DNA from: Terriglobia bacterium
GTDB taxonomy: Bacteria; Acidobacteriota; Terriglobia; Bryobacterales; Bryobacteraceae
Direction of reading: 5' to 3'
DNA length: 64,000 nucleotides
NCBI GenBank assembly: GCA_020073265.1
Contig: JAIQFN010000032.1
Coordinates: 1-64,000, forward strand
A program made the translations under genes and the position numbers. Below, piece after piece: positions 45,758 through 57,632 of this stretch. Each line of letters begins with the position of its first letter. Position 1 is the stretch's first letter. The notes below the pieces were generated by a model. The model was not told where the DNA came from. It made no database searches and was given only the letters and a program-made list of their open reading frames with translations.

Positions 45758-47194
45758 TCAGCGGCCGATACCTGACTGCTCGGCCGCGTTGCGCGCTTCA
45801 TCGGCTTCGGGTTTGAGCCAGAAGCCGGCCTTCTCGATCGCGTCCACGGCGTGGTCGAACGACTTCACGAACGCCTGGTGCGTGGGATAAAGCTCCTTGA
45901 GCGTGTCCTGTTCGAAGGGCACGGTCTTGCCGAACAGGCGGCAGAAATTCTGCGCGCCCGCGGCGGCCTGGGCCGGTGCGTTGACCAGACCGCTCACGCT
46001 GGCGGTAGGCGCTTCGACTTCAGGCAGCCGGATGCCGCCTTTGGCGTTTCCGAAGCGGTCGCGCACGATGGGGTCGGTGGCCGCGGGATCGCCCAGTTCG
46101 ATCAGCGGCGACTTGGGAGGCACCACGCCGTCCCGCACCCAGCGCGTGAGCGCATCCATGGCCGCTTTCACCACCGCGTGTCCCGGCGCAGCGTTGATCG
46201 GATCCTTGCAACCTTGCCCGTGGTCGAGCGGCGGAGGAACCTCCACCACCCAGCGCGGAGTCTCGGCATGCGCGCCTCCGGCCACTTCCCACATCCGGAA
46301 GTGGGCGCTGTCCTCCTGCCGCGTCAGGTGCGATCGCAGCGAGACGTAATCGCCCTCCATCTGCAAGTCCAGCACGGGAACATCCACGTCGGTGCGGATG
46401 TGCGGATTCGGCGGAACGACGCCTCGCCATTCGACGGGAAATCCGTAGGTGCCGCCCACGCGGCTGTGCACCAGGAATCCGTCGTACATGTGCGTGAGCG
46501 GATGGACCGCGTTGATGTATCCGATGAGCCAGGCCGCCGACTGCGAGCGACCGACCGACAGCATGTGCTGGATGCGCAGACCGCCCAGCGGGTCGATGCC
46601 TTTCGGATGGCGCAGCGCCTGGCCGCCTTGCGAATAAATACCGAAGGCGTAGTTATCGCCGGGATGTTCGAGCGAGCCGTAGCGCGTCGGGTCCCAGGCC
46701 TTCAGAGCGGTGCGGGGCGTAACGATTCCGGCCGCCTGAACGCCCAAGCCCACCCAGGCATAGCCGTCGCGGAACAGCAGCTCCTGCATCTGCATGAAGT
46801 CGGCCGCGCCTTCCACCAGCGCCGTGACGTTCAACCACTCCACCACCAGAATGCCGTTGAAGCGGCGCGCGTCGGCGGGGCGGCGGACCAGCATGCGGAC
46901 TTTGTAGCCGGCGGTGGTGGTGGTCTTGGCCGGCCAGACGCCGTCCACGCCCCAGGCGCCCTGGTTGCCGTAGGCCGACGCGGTGCCGCTGTAGAAATAT
47001 TCGGATTCGGTGTAGCCGGCGCGCTTGAGTTCTTCGGCGGGCAGTGCGCCGAACGGCTGGCCATGGTCGCCGCCTGCGATCGGTCCGCTGACGGTGGGGT
47101 TGGGAGTTTGTCCCGCTATGGCAAGCACTGGCGCGAGGAACAACGCGAGCACGGCGGCGTGAAGATTGTATCGAGAACGGCGTGGGTTTCTCAT
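45758..47194 (-). CDS. Secreted alpha/beta hydrolase-domain protein (PF20091-like)
   Basis: A 478-residue exported protein with a signal peptide (LHAAVLALFLAPVLAIAG) and a long alpha/beta-hydrolase-like region: FNGILVVEWLNVTALVEGAADFMQMQE, YAWVGLGVQAAGI, and the nucleophile elbow in LSVGRSQSAAWLIGYINA. The family is large in acidobacteria and actinobacteria and uncharacterised. ATG 47194 has AGGAGCC 5 nt upstream and is preferred to 47212. Confidence 0.75.
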   Translation of the reverse strand: MRNPRRSRYNLHAAVLALFLAPVLAIAGQTPNPTVSGPIAGGDHGQPFGALPAEELKRAGYTESEYFYSGTASAYGNQGAWGVDGVWPAKTTTTAGYKVRMLVRRPADARRFNGILVVEWLNVTALVEGAADFMQMQELLFRDGYAWVGLGVQAAGIVTPRTALKAWDPTRYGSLEHPGDNYAFGIYSQGGQALRHPKGIDPLGGLRIQHMLSVGRSQSAAWLIGYINAVHPLTHMYDGFLVHSRVGGTYGFPVEWRGVVPPNPHIRTDVDVPVLDLQMEGDYVSLRSHLTRQEDSAHFRMWEVAGGAHAETPRWVVEVPPPLDHGQGCKDPINAAPGHAVVKAAMDALTRWVRDGVVPPKSPLIELGDPAATDPIVRDRFGNAKGGIRLPEVEAPTASVSGLVNAPAQAAAGAQNFCRLFGKTVPFEQDTLKELYPTHQAFVKSFDHAVDAIEKAGFWLKPEADEARNAAEQSGIGR

Positions 47195-47243
47195 CGTTGG
47201 CTCCTGAGGCAATGTCCAATCTTACCTCCGCGGCGTGGGGATT

Positions 47244-47268
47244 CCGCTCCCTTACCGTCGCGGCTCGG
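47244..47268. repeat. Single arm of the dispersed palindromic repeat
   Basis: CCGCTCCCTTACCGTCGCGG and CTCGG matches the left arm at 31962-31985 with few changes. It lies between two minus-strand genes, downstream of the spermidine-synthase-like gene. Confidence 0.6.
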
Positions 47269-47295
47269 TAACGATCTGCAAACCGGCGACCGCTG

Positions 47296-49683
47296 CTAGA
47301 GTCTCGCGACCGCGCCTTCGCTCGCGCGAATGCCCGCGGACTTCGTTTCGAGCCAGGCCACCGCGAGCGCGCACAAGTAAAGCAGCGCGCCGATCAGCAG
47401 CGTGGCCCGCAGGCCGATATAGACGGCCAGGAAGATGGCGGCGGCCGAGCCGAGCACGCTCGAGGCCGCGTTCAACGCCCAGGCCCAGCGCACCGCTTGC
47501 GGGAACCGAGCTTCGAGCCGCGTCAAACCAGTTGGAAACGGGATGCCCATCAAGAATGCGGCCGGCGCGATCAATCCCGCGGTAACGACCATCTTCAAAG
47601 CCAGCGGCCAGCCCACGCCGAGAGCGCTCACCGGCTGCGCGACGAAGGCCAGCACGCAAATCAACGCGGCCACGCCGATCAGCGCCGCGGACAACCGGCC
47701 CGGGCGGTCCCGACCGACGATCCGGCGGCTGAAGTAACTGCCCAAGCCGCTGGCAGTCAGCATCGAAAAAATGATCACGGTCAGAGCGTAGGTGGGATGT
47801 CCGAGGAAGAGCACGAATTTCTGGATGAGAGCAACCTGGATCAGAATATAGCCGGCGCCGATGCAGGCGAAGTAGAGCAGGAAGCCGCGCTCACCCTTTG
47901 TAACCGGCAGCCGCGCGCCGAGCAGCAGCGGCGGCAACGCCAGCACGACGATGGTTGCCAACAGGCTGACGGCCAGCAGTTCGAACAGCAGCGGCAGGGC
48001 GCGGTTCACTTTATAGTCGGCCGCCTGTGCGTTGCGTGCCAGAAAACTCCAGACGTCCCTGGGCTGCACGGTGTAAAAGAAAAATGGACGGTCGTCATCC
48101 ACCGGCGAAATATCGAAAGGATACTGTTTCCAAAAGGCCGCGGGGTCCGAAGCGCGTAGCAGCTTTCCAAATGCGTTGTCCGATTGGCCGCCGGGCAAAT
48201 AGACAACCTGGAGACGCGTTGCGGCCAGCGCGGTCTTGATCCGCGCCAGAGCGTCGCCGGCGATCGGCTTTCGGAAGACCATCACGGTATCCTGCGCGCC
48301 CCACGCCGCGAGTTTGTCTGCGTCCTCACGCACCACCACCACGTGTTTCCAGGCCTCGCGTTCGCCCAACTCTCCGAGCGCCTGCATGGCCAGAGAGACC
48401 AGCCGCAGCGACTCGCGCGGCGGCTCGAATCCCCAGCGCGTGAACGCCATCAGGCCGTCGCCGGTAAGGTGATTCAGATAGTCGCGGAACGCGTCGGTGG
48501 TGTAGAGATTGTTCTCCGACAGGGCGAACGCGCCCGCGGCCGTGGACGCCCAGGTGTCCACCAGCGTGGCCTGCAGCACCTGATACTTCTCCGGGCTGCG
48601 CCGCACGAAACTGCGCCCGTCCTCGACGAAGACCTGCACCTCGGGCCGAAAATACAGCCGCCGGCTCAAGTCGGGAAAACGCTGCTGCATGATGGTGCGC
48701 GCGATGATCGGGTTGATCTCGACGGCGGTGATGTCCTGGCTGCCGGAGCTGAGCGCGCGCGCAACGTCCCAGCCTCCGCCCGAGCCGATGATCAGCGCTT
48801 TCGCGCCCGGCCGCAGCAGGTAGGGAATTCCAGGCCCCTGGTGCAGCAGTTGATCGCGCTGCTGGCCGCTGAGATGATCGAGATCGAACGGAGGAATGTA
48901 GGTGGACGCATCCGCGTCGATGAAGATTTTGTTGCCTTCGTTGGGATCGCGCACCAGGCCGATCCGCGAGAAGCTGTTCCATCGAACGAATGCCTCATTC
49001 GGTACCGGCCGCCCTTTGGCGTAATGGATATCGATGGGATGCCACCGGACGTTGTAGACGATCAGCACGACGAACGCGAGCGCCAACGCGACTGCGCCGA
49101 CGCGTCCCCGAAGCGCGCCCGCCAGGTTGTACCAGACGGCTGCGGAAACGGCGAACAACACCGACGCCGCCAGCACCGTGTTCGGCCCGCCCAGTTGGTT
49201 CAGGAAAGGAACCAGCGCCAGGCATCCGGCGGCGGCTCCGAGCAAATCGAAAAAATACACGCGATCGACGCGCTGGATGGCTTCCGCGACGGCGATCGAT
49301 ACAATGGTCCCGGAAAAAAAGAAGGGCAGCGCGGTGGCGAAGTAGATCAGGGCCAGCGTGGATGCGGACGGGTCGCCGGTGACCGACAGCAGGATCACCA
49401 GCGAGACCAGCACGGCGAGGCTGTTCAGGACGGCCAGCGTGCCCAGCTTCGAATAGATGTTACGCCGCGGAGTCGCAATGACGTAAGAAAAAACACCGCC
49501 GGCGCCAAGCCCGAACAGCGCGATCGAGATGGCGAGAAACGCGAAGTGATAGAAGAAGACGACCGAAAAGATGCGCGTCAGGGTGAGTTCGACAATCAGC
49601 GTGCCGAGCGTAGTGAGGACCACGCCAACATACAGCAGAGCCCAGTTGGTCTTTCCGACATCGGATGAGCTGATGCGCGGCAA
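47296..49683 (-). CDS. Spermidine-synthase-like protein with multiple membrane helices
   Basis: A 795-residue protein. The N-terminal 220 residues hold about six hydrophobic helices (LYVGVVLTTLGTLIVELTLTRIF onward). The central domain (about 280-520) is a spermidine-synthase-like Rossmann fold: ALIIGSGGGWDVARAL (cofactor loop), TAVEINP and VFVEDGRSFVRR. A second helical block fills the C terminus (about 560-780). Soluble spermidine synthase is about 290 residues, so this is the membrane-fused form common in acidobacteria. The aminopropyl acceptor is unknown and polyamine synthesis is only presumed. Confidence 0.8.
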   Translation of the reverse strand: MPRISSSDVGKTNWALLYVGVVLTTLGTLIVELTLTRIFSVVFFYHFAFLAISIALFGLGAGGVFSYVIATPRRNIYSKLGTLAVLNSLAVLVSLVILLSVTGDPSASTLALIYFATALPFFFSGTIVSIAVAEAIQRVDRVYFFDLLGAAAGCLALVPFLNQLGGPNTVLAASVLFAVSAAVWYNLAGALRGRVGAVALALAFVVLIVYNVRWHPIDIHYAKGRPVPNEAFVRWNSFSRIGLVRDPNEGNKIFIDADASTYIPPFDLDHLSGQQRDQLLHQGPGIPYLLRPGAKALIIGSGGGWDVARALSSGSQDITAVEINPIIARTIMQQRFPDLSRRLYFRPEVQVFVEDGRSFVRRSPEKYQVLQATLVDTWASTAAGAFALSENNLYTTDAFRDYLNHLTGDGLMAFTRWGFEPPRESLRLVSLAMQALGELGEREAWKHVVVVREDADKLAAWGAQDTVMVFRKPIAGDALARIKTALAATRLQVVYLPGGQSDNAFGKLLRASDPAAFWKQYPFDISPVDDDRPFFFYTVQPRDVWSFLARNAQAADYKVNRALPLLFELLAVSLLATIVVLALPPLLLGARLPVTKGERGFLLYFACIGAGYILIQVALIQKFVLFLGHPTYALTVIIFSMLTASGLGSYFSRRIVGRDRPGRLSAALIGVAALICVLAFVAQPVSALGVGWPLALKMVVTAGLIAPAAFLMGIPFPTGLTRLEARFPQAVRWAWALNAASSVLGSAAAIFLAVYIGLRATLLIGALLYLCALAVAWLETKSAGIRASEGAVARL

Positions 49684-49716
49684 GATTTTAGGATAGCGGC
49701 TTTCTCGGAGTGAAAC

Positions 49717-49757
49717 GGCCGCCGGGACGCAACTACAACTGGCGTCCTCCGGCGGCC
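49717..49757 (-). terminator. Terminator-like hairpin after the OPT transporter
   Basis: On the minus strand GGCCGCCGG-AGGACGC pairs with GCGTC-CCGGCGGCC (49757-49742 with 49730-49717), a strong stem with an 11-nt loop, followed by GTTTCA. The short T-run makes it a moderate candidate, but its place directly after the transporter and before the next gene fits. Confidence 0.55.
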
Positions 49758-49820
49758 GGTCCTTCTTCCCTACACTTCAGACGGCGAGCCGGCGCGGCAG
49801 GTTGCGAGGTTGGATGGGCG

Positions 49821-51842
49821 TTACATCATGGCGGCCGGAGGAGCAGGTTCGTCGGGACTGCCGGCGTTGGCCAGCGGCAGGCGCACCAGCAACACTCCCA
49901 GCAGCACGATGACGCCGAATCCCAGCAAGTAGGACGGGTCCTTGAAAATCACCGGAACGGGCCACTCGAAGAAGCGGAAGGTGGCGATGACCAGGCCCGT
50001 GAGCGCCTCGCCGGCGATCAGGCCGGAGGCGGTCAGGATGCCTACATTTTCGACGCGAGCGCGCTGCGCTTCGTTGAGACCGCGACGCTGGCGCTGCCGG
50101 TCGGTGAACCAGCGCAGCATGCCGCCCACGAAAATGGCGAACGTGGTGTTGACGGGCAGGTACATGCCGACCGCCACCAGCATCGGGCTCTTCACTCGGA
50201 TCATGATCATGACGATGCCGAACATCACGCCAGCCACCACCAGCGGCCAAGCCATGTCGCCGCCGACGATGCCTTGCGCCAGGGTCGCCATCAGACCTGC
50301 CTGGGGCGCTGCCAGTTTGGGATCGCCGAAACCGGTTCCACCGCTCTTGATGTTGGCGGCCTGAAGAATGTACAAGGGCCAATACATGGCGAGACTCGCC
50401 ACCACCACCGCGATCAACTCCGCCATTTGAATGCGCCGCGGCGTTCCGCCCAGGATGTAGCCGACCTTGAAATCCTGAAGCAGCTCGCCCGCGACCGCGG
50501 AAGACACGCACGCCACCGCGGCCACGCCCAAGACCACCGCCACTCCGCCGGGTCCTGAAACGCCCAGCGACACCATCAGCAGCGCGGCGATGATCAGCGT
50601 GGTGAGCGTCAGCCCCGAGATGGGATTGTTGGTGGAGCCGATGGTGCCCACCAGATAGCCGGAGACGGTGGCGAAAAAGAACGCGATGATCAGCATCACG
50701 ATGGCCGCCACGATTCCCGCCATGGCCTGCCCGGACAGATAAATGTACAACGCGATCATGAAACCAAACATGAGACCGATAAGGCCGAAGACCGTTTTCG
50801 AACTCATGTACTGCTCGGTGCGGCTCAGTTGGGTGGCCTGAGCCGGCGACACGCCGAAGTCGGAGACCGCGCGCCGCAGCCCGTCGAAGAGGCCCTTCCG
50901 CATGCGGAACAACGTATACGCCGCGCCCACCATCATTCCGCCCACCGCGATGGGGCGCACGATGTAGCGCCACACTGAAGCGGTGAGACCGGACCAGGAG
51001 TCGTCCGTCGCGCCGGCCGGCAAAAAGTTCTGCAGTTGCGGACCCAGGAAGAAGATCAGCAGCGGAATCATGAGTCCCCAGGCCAGCACGCCGCCCGAGA
51101 ATTGCAGCGCGGCGAGTTCCGGCCCGATGATGTAGCCGACGCCGATGTAGGCCGGGCTCACGCTAGGTCCGGATGCCACCGTAACGCCGCCCGCGCGCAA
51201 CGTCTGATTGGCGCCGCCCAGCCTCACCACGCTCCTGCCGAGTTGCCCGACTCGCAGAAAGAAATCCTTGTCCGGCGCGAAGAACTGCATGGCTCCCAGA
51301 ATCTGAATCAGCGAGCCCAGACCCATGTTGTAGAACAGAAACTTGGCAGCTTCGGCGCCGCGCCGCCCGGCTTTGTGGATCTCGGACGCAGCCACCGACT
51401 CGGGAAACGGAAGCTCGGGATCTTCCACCATCACGCGCCGCACCAGCGAGACGAACAAAACTCCGATGATGCTGCCCACCACCATCAACGCAGTGGACTT
51501 CCAGTAAGCATCCTTGGGTTCGAAGGAAGGCCAGGCGCCGGAGATCAAGAAAGCGGGCAGCGTGAAGATGGCGCCCGCGGCTACCGATTCGCCGATCGAT
51601 CCAGCCGTGCGCGTGATGTTTTCTTCCAGCACCGATCCTTTGAAGGCCCGCAACACCGCCATGCCCACTACCGCGGCCGGATACGTGGCCGCGATGGTGA
51701 TGCCCGCGTGCAGCCCCAGGTAGGCGTTCGCCGCCCCCAGGATCACCGTCAATACCAGCCCCAGCAGCACCGCTCTCAGCGTGAACTCGCGCATCTGCAC
51801 GTTTTCAGGGACGAAAGGACGCAACCGTGGTTGTTGGTTCAT
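49821..51842 (-). CDS. OPT-family oligopeptide transporter
   Basis: A 673-residue membrane protein with about 14-16 hydrophobic segments. The motifs LGLHAGITIAATYPAAVVGMAVLRA, NPISGLTLTTLIIAALLM and GVMFGIVMIMIRVKSPMLVAVGMYLP are those of the OPT family, which imports oligopeptides or metal-chelate complexes with protons. Neighbours give no hint of substrate. A strong hairpin downstream at 49717-49757 may end its transcript. Confidence 0.92.
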   Translation of the reverse strand: MNQQPRLRPFVPENVQMREFTLRAVLLGLVLTVILGAANAYLGLHAGITIAATYPAAVVGMAVLRAFKGSVLEENITRTAGSIGESVAAGAIFTLPAFLISGAWPSFEPKDAYWKSTALMVVGSIIGVLFVSLVRRVMVEDPELPFPESVAASEIHKAGRRGAEAAKFLFYNMGLGSLIQILGAMQFFAPDKDFFLRVGQLGRSVVRLGGANQTLRAGGVTVASGPSVSPAYIGVGYIIGPELAALQFSGGVLAWGLMIPLLIFFLGPQLQNFLPAGATDDSWSGLTASVWRYIVRPIAVGGMMVGAAYTLFRMRKGLFDGLRRAVSDFGVSPAQATQLSRTEQYMSSKTVFGLIGLMFGFMIALYIYLSGQAMAGIVAAIVMLIIAFFFATVSGYLVGTIGSTNNPISGLTLTTLIIAALLMVSLGVSGPGGVAVVLGVAAVACVSSAVAGELLQDFKVGYILGGTPRRIQMAELIAVVVASLAMYWPLYILQAANIKSGGTGFGDPKLAAPQAGLMATLAQGIVGGDMAWPLVVAGVMFGIVMIMIRVKSPMLVAVGMYLPVNTTFAIFVGGMLRWFTDRQRQRRGLNEAQRARVENVGILTASGLIAGEALTGLVIATFRFFEWPVPVIFKDPSYLLGFGVIVLLGVLLVRLPLANAGSPDEPAPPAAMM

Positions 51843-51896
51843 CGGTTGAATGATATCAGGTGATTTGGCGCGGGTTGTGGAGTGCGTCGCGTCGAG

Positions 51897-54228
51897 CTAC
51901 TGGATGTACACCCAGACCGTGCTGGGGCTCGAATACTGGCCCACTCGCAGGACAATATAGTCGATTCCGATGGGGACGGCCTCAGGAACGCGGACTTGGA
52001 TTTGAAATATGCCTTCCACAATTCCAGGAGCCGGGCCGGCGCGCACAACTTCGGCCGGCAGATTGGCGATCGAAACGCTGACCGGAAGAAGCGGCATGGC
52101 TGGATCCGAGTCCGAGGCGATCTGGGCGTCCAGGCCGGCTGGATTGGTCTGACCGATCCCGGTGGAGTACAGGCTGACGATGGAACCGGGCGTCGCCGGA
52201 GCGACGAAGCTGTTGGCGGTGCCGTCCTGGTTGAGGATCGCGCCCTGGTCGCCCCCAGTACCGTCCGCGGAAAACAGCGCTGGCGTCGCGGCCGCCACCG
52301 GCGCCGTGATTTGGTTCGAAACCTCGCCATTTTCGAGAACCACCACCTGAGTACTCGGACCCGCTACACCGAACGGCACGACGGCGACAATCTGAGTGGA
52401 GGATACATACAGCAGCGGCGCCGAGACTCCGTCGAAGAAGACCTGCGTTTCGTCCAGGTAGGTGTTCACGTTGCCGTCCGAATCCAACTGCGCGCCGGCG
52501 GACTGCGGCGGCCCCAGATTCGAACCGAAGATCGCAACCACCTCGCCAGGCGCAACGGCGCCTCCCAGGTAACTGGCGCCGCTGACTACCGATGTGATTT
52601 GCGGAACACCCTCGTCCGGCTGGCTGCCGTTCAGCAATCCGTAGATAACCAGGGCGTTCGAAAAGGTAGCAACATACACGCGGCCGTTCACCACCATCGG
52701 CGAAACGAACTTTGCGAACCAACCTAGCGTGTCGCGATCAGGAACCATGTCGCTGTTCCAGAGTTCGACGGACAGGTCCGAAGCATCCAAGGCATGCAGG
52801 GTGCCGGGCACTCCGGAAACGTCGTAGTTGCCGGTGGTCACCCACACGATGCCCGATCCCTGAGCGTCTCCATTGGCAGACACCGCGATGCCCGCGTATA
52901 GCGAAGCCGCCGCCGGCGTGAACTCGGACAGCGGGTTGGGATCCACCTGCCCATTGACCACTTGCAGAGCCTTGAGCGAGTTCCAGGGCTCCAGAACGTA
53001 GACCGTGGCGCCGCCCGTGGTTTCCCACGCCGCAAAATCGAACATCTCATTGGCGCTGACTTGGAGGCCCGTGATGCCGCTGTTGCCGGCCGGGCCAGAT
53101 TGATCCGTCATCCAGCCGTCCACGAGGTACAGATTCCCGGACTTGCCGCCCAGCAGCGCTTCATTTGTGCCCGGAAGCAGGATGACGCCGGTGGATCCCA
53201 CATCCCAGTCTGTGTCGTTCAAGCTGCGCCAATCGTCGGGCGTGTAGACCTCCTGAATGGAGAGATCGGAGCCGGATAGCTTGAGAACGGATTCTCCGAA
53301 GTTGCGCATGCCGTCGACGTCCCCGTTTCCCGTGGCGACATAGAGGTTCCCGTCCCGATCGATGGCCGGAGCCCGTCCGGATTGCCAGATGGAAGCGCCG
53401 TAGCCGTCCGGCGAGGTGTTCAGCACGGCGGTCTGGCGCTGCAGATTGGAAACGTCGTAGGCGAGCAACCATCCGTGCCAGAGGCCGCCGTCGCCGTGCG
53501 AGCCGAAGCCTACATACACCGATCCATTCGCCAGCGCCAGGCCCGGTCTCTGGATTTGTTGCAGAGCATCGAACCGCAGCGTGCCGTCCTCGAGGCTGTC
53601 CACGCCTTCTCCGTTCACCGTGGCGGCGATCGTGGCGGGGCCGTTCATCATCTCGTGGCCGTCCGACAAGGACAGAGCATGGATGCGGATCGTGGCCGTC
53701 CGACAAGGACAGAGCATGGATGCGGAAGACGGGCGCGCCATTTTCAAACGTATCCGACACCACGTATATGACCTGCGCCGTCAGATCGATCACCGGCGTG
53801 CTCAAGATGCCCACTTCCGGCAGAACGCCGCTGTAGTTGAGCGCCGAGGAAGGAACGGCCGGCCCCAGGTTCACCTGCCACAACGGCGTAGTGCGCTCGG
53901 GCAAGTCTGCGTCGATCGCGTACACGCTGTTGTGAGTGGTCGCGACATAGACGACGTTGTGTCTGCCTTGACCGAGAATACTTACTCCGCAGACATACAA
54001 AGGCTGCGCGTAAATTCTACCGTCGACCGGAAAGGCGCCGAGTTTTCCAAAGCTGTCCTGGCCGATCAGTTCCGGCTGGAGCTTGGTTTCACTCAGGTTC
54101 GCGTTGGTGCGCGCGTTGTTGTAATTCGCGGTCAGCACGTTGACCTGCGCCTGCGCGAAAGCGGTTACACACAGCGCGGCTACCGCAGTTTGCACTCGAA
54201 ATCGCCCATGGATACGCTTAGTCTGCAT
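51897..54228 (-). pseudogene. PQQ-repeat secreted protein with Solibacter domain, frameshifted
   Basis: Reading from 54228: signal peptide to AFAQA, then beta-propeller strands (VVYVATTHNSVYAID, VIYVVSDTF). After the words RIHALSLSDGH the frame leaves into a Arg/His-rich shadow. The continuation (MMNGPATIAATVNG and on) is in the next frame and runs to 51897 with PQQ-like repeats and a C-terminal TIGR03437-like domain (VTSVVSGASYLGGAVAPGEVVAI style, ending VWVYIQ). A perfect 37-bp tandem repeat at 53653-53726 separates the two frames; removing one copy restores a 764-residue protein. It is therefore a recent duplication mutant, a slippage switch, or an assembly error. Confidence 0.85.
53653..53726. 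repeat. Perfect 37-bp tandem duplication
   Basis: TCGTGGCCGTCCGACAAGGA (start of the unit) at 53653-53689 is repeated without a mismatch at 53690-53726. Thirty-seven is not a multiple of three and this is what breaks the frame of the gene that contains it. Confidence 0.97.
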
Positions 54229-54395
54229 TCGTAAGTGAAGTAGGAAGCTAACTCCGCTCGGCCTGGTTGTGTCTCGGATTACAATTTGGTCCTAACTCCG
54301 GAAGACCACACTCCTTCTGGAATTACACCGGACCGGTAGCGAAGTTTCGCCGAGCAATCTGGTCGCCAGATGCCCGGTCGCCTGGACTTCGTGAA

Positions 54396-55183
54396 TTACA
54401 TTTGCACTAAGCGATGGATGGCCTGAAGCTTTTCCCACAGCGGCTTCAGATGATCCAGCCGCAGCGCGTTGGGACCATCGGACAATGCGCGCTCGGGAGC
54501 TTCATGCACTTCGAGGAAGACTCCATCCACGCCGGCGGCCACCGCGGCTCGAGCGAGGGTTGGGATGAACTGCGGCTGCCCGCCGGAAGCGTGGCCCATG
54601 CCGCCGGGGATCTGGACGCTGTGGGTGGCGTCGAAAATCACCGGCCATCCGAAGTCGCGCATGATCTCGAGACTGCGCATGTCCACCACCAGGTTGTTGT
54701 AGCCGAACGAAGTGCCGCGTTCGGTGAGCAGAATTTTGCGGTTGCCGGTGGAAGCGACTTTCTCGGCTGCGTTGCGCATCTCGTGCGGGGAAACAAACTG
54801 GCCCTTCTTGATGTTCACGGTCCGCCCGGTGCGTCCGGCGGCGATCAGCAGATCGGTCTGGCGGCACAGAAAGGCGGGGATCTGCAGAATGTCGGCGCCC
54901 TCGGCGGCCACCTCGGCTTGCGCAGGCTCGTGGATGTCGGTCAGCACCGCGAATCCCTCTTCCCGCAAGCCCGCCAGAATGCGAACGCCTTCCTTTAATC
55001 CCGGCCCCCGATACGACGTGAGGCTGCTGCGGTTGGCCTTATCGAAGGACGCCTTGAAGATGAATTCGCCGGCGATGGTACGGATCGCGTGCGCCAGGAA
55101 ATGGACGTGTTCCTCGCTCTCGATCACGCAAGGTCCGGCGATCAACACCAGCGGATGGCCGCGGCCGATGGCAGGTAGCGAAG

Positions 55184-55187
<4 letters not shown>
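54396..55187 (-). CDS. kdsA: 3-deoxy-8-phosphooctulonate synthase (KDO-8-P synthase)
   Basis: A 263-residue DAHP/KDOPS barrel. [61 protein letters not shown] and [12 protein letters not shown] are all present. It condenses PEP with arabinose-5-phosphate for lipopolysaccharide. The open frame runs to 55529 but that part is a shadow of pyrG; TTG at 55187-55185 overlaps the pyrG stop (TTGA) and aligns with the family start, so translation is likely coupled. The metal-dependent (Cys-type, IAGPC) active site is present. Confidence 0.93.
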
Positions 55188-56839
<1,652 letters not shown>

Positions 56840-56849
56840 GTGTCCTCGT

Positions 56850-57587
56850 TCATTTCGATAATGATGGCTCAAAGAGTGCAGCCACTCTTTCCAGATCCCG
56901 CGGCGTGTCGATGCCGAAGGATTCGTAGTCGGTTTCCACCACGCGGATGCGATGTCCGTTCTCGAGGGCCCGCAGTTGCTCCAGACGCTCGGCCTGCTCG
57001 AGGGGACCTACCGGAAGACCGGAGTAGGCAAGCAGGAAATCGCGCCGGTATACGTACAGACCGATGTGCTTAAAGTGAACGCCGTGGCCGTCGCGCTGGT
57101 AAGGAATCGGGCAACGCGAAAAATAAATGGCGTCGCCGGCCCGGTTGGCGACTACTTTGACGACGTTCGGATCGGTGATTTCGTGCGGATCCTCGATGCG
57201 CTTGGCGAGCGTCGCCATGGGAACGTCCGGATCGGCAGTGAGCGCGAGCACCGCGGCGTCGATGGCACCCGGATCGAGCAGCGGTTCATCGCCCTGGATG
57301 TTGACGATCACCTGAGCGTTTTCCGATGAGGCGATTTCGGCCACGCGGTCGGTTCCGGACTGGTGATCGGAGCGCGTCATCCGCGCCTGCGCGCCGAAAG
57401 CTCGCGCGGCTTCCAGGATGCGCTGATCGTCGGTGGCGATGATGAGCTTCTGAAGATAGCGTGCCTGGCTGGCCCGTTCCCAGACGTGCTGCAGCATGGG
57501 TTTTCCGGCGAGAGAGGCGAGTGCTTTTCCTGGGAAACGAGAGGAGGCGAACCGGGCAGGAATTACGCCCAGGGTTCTGGTCGGCAC
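56850..57587 (-). CDS. kdsB: 3-deoxy-manno-octulosonate cytidylyltransferase (CMP-KDO synthetase)
   Basis: A 245-residue nucleotidyltransferase: [46 protein letters not shown] and [25 protein letters not shown] are as in KdsB. It activates KDO with CTP for transfer to lipid A. The start is a GTG; a TATGAT hexamer on the minus strand (57598-57593) ends 5 nt before it with no ribosome site, suggesting a leaderless mRNA for the kdsB-pyrG-kdsA operon. Confidence 0.94.
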   Translation of the reverse strand: MPTRTLGVIPARFASSRFPGKALASLAGKPMLQHVWERASQARYLQKLIIATDDQRILEAARAFGAQARMTRSDHQSGTDRVAEIASSENAQVIVNIQGDEPLLDPGAIDAAVLALTADPDVPMATLAKRIEDPHEITDPNVVKVVANRAGDAIYFSRCPIPYQRDGHGVHFKHIGLYVYRRDFLLAYSGLPVGPLEQAERLEQLRALENGHRIRVVETDYESFGIDTPRDLERVAALFEPSLSK

Positions 57588-57632
57588 AATCGATCATAGC
57601 ATAGTCGCGGGCCGCGCCAGCAAGGGCTTTGA

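Noticed and set aside
45851-47299. 482-residue plus-strand open frame
   Set aside because: Shadow of the hydrolase gene on the minus strand; translation is Arg/His-rich and has no family resemblance.
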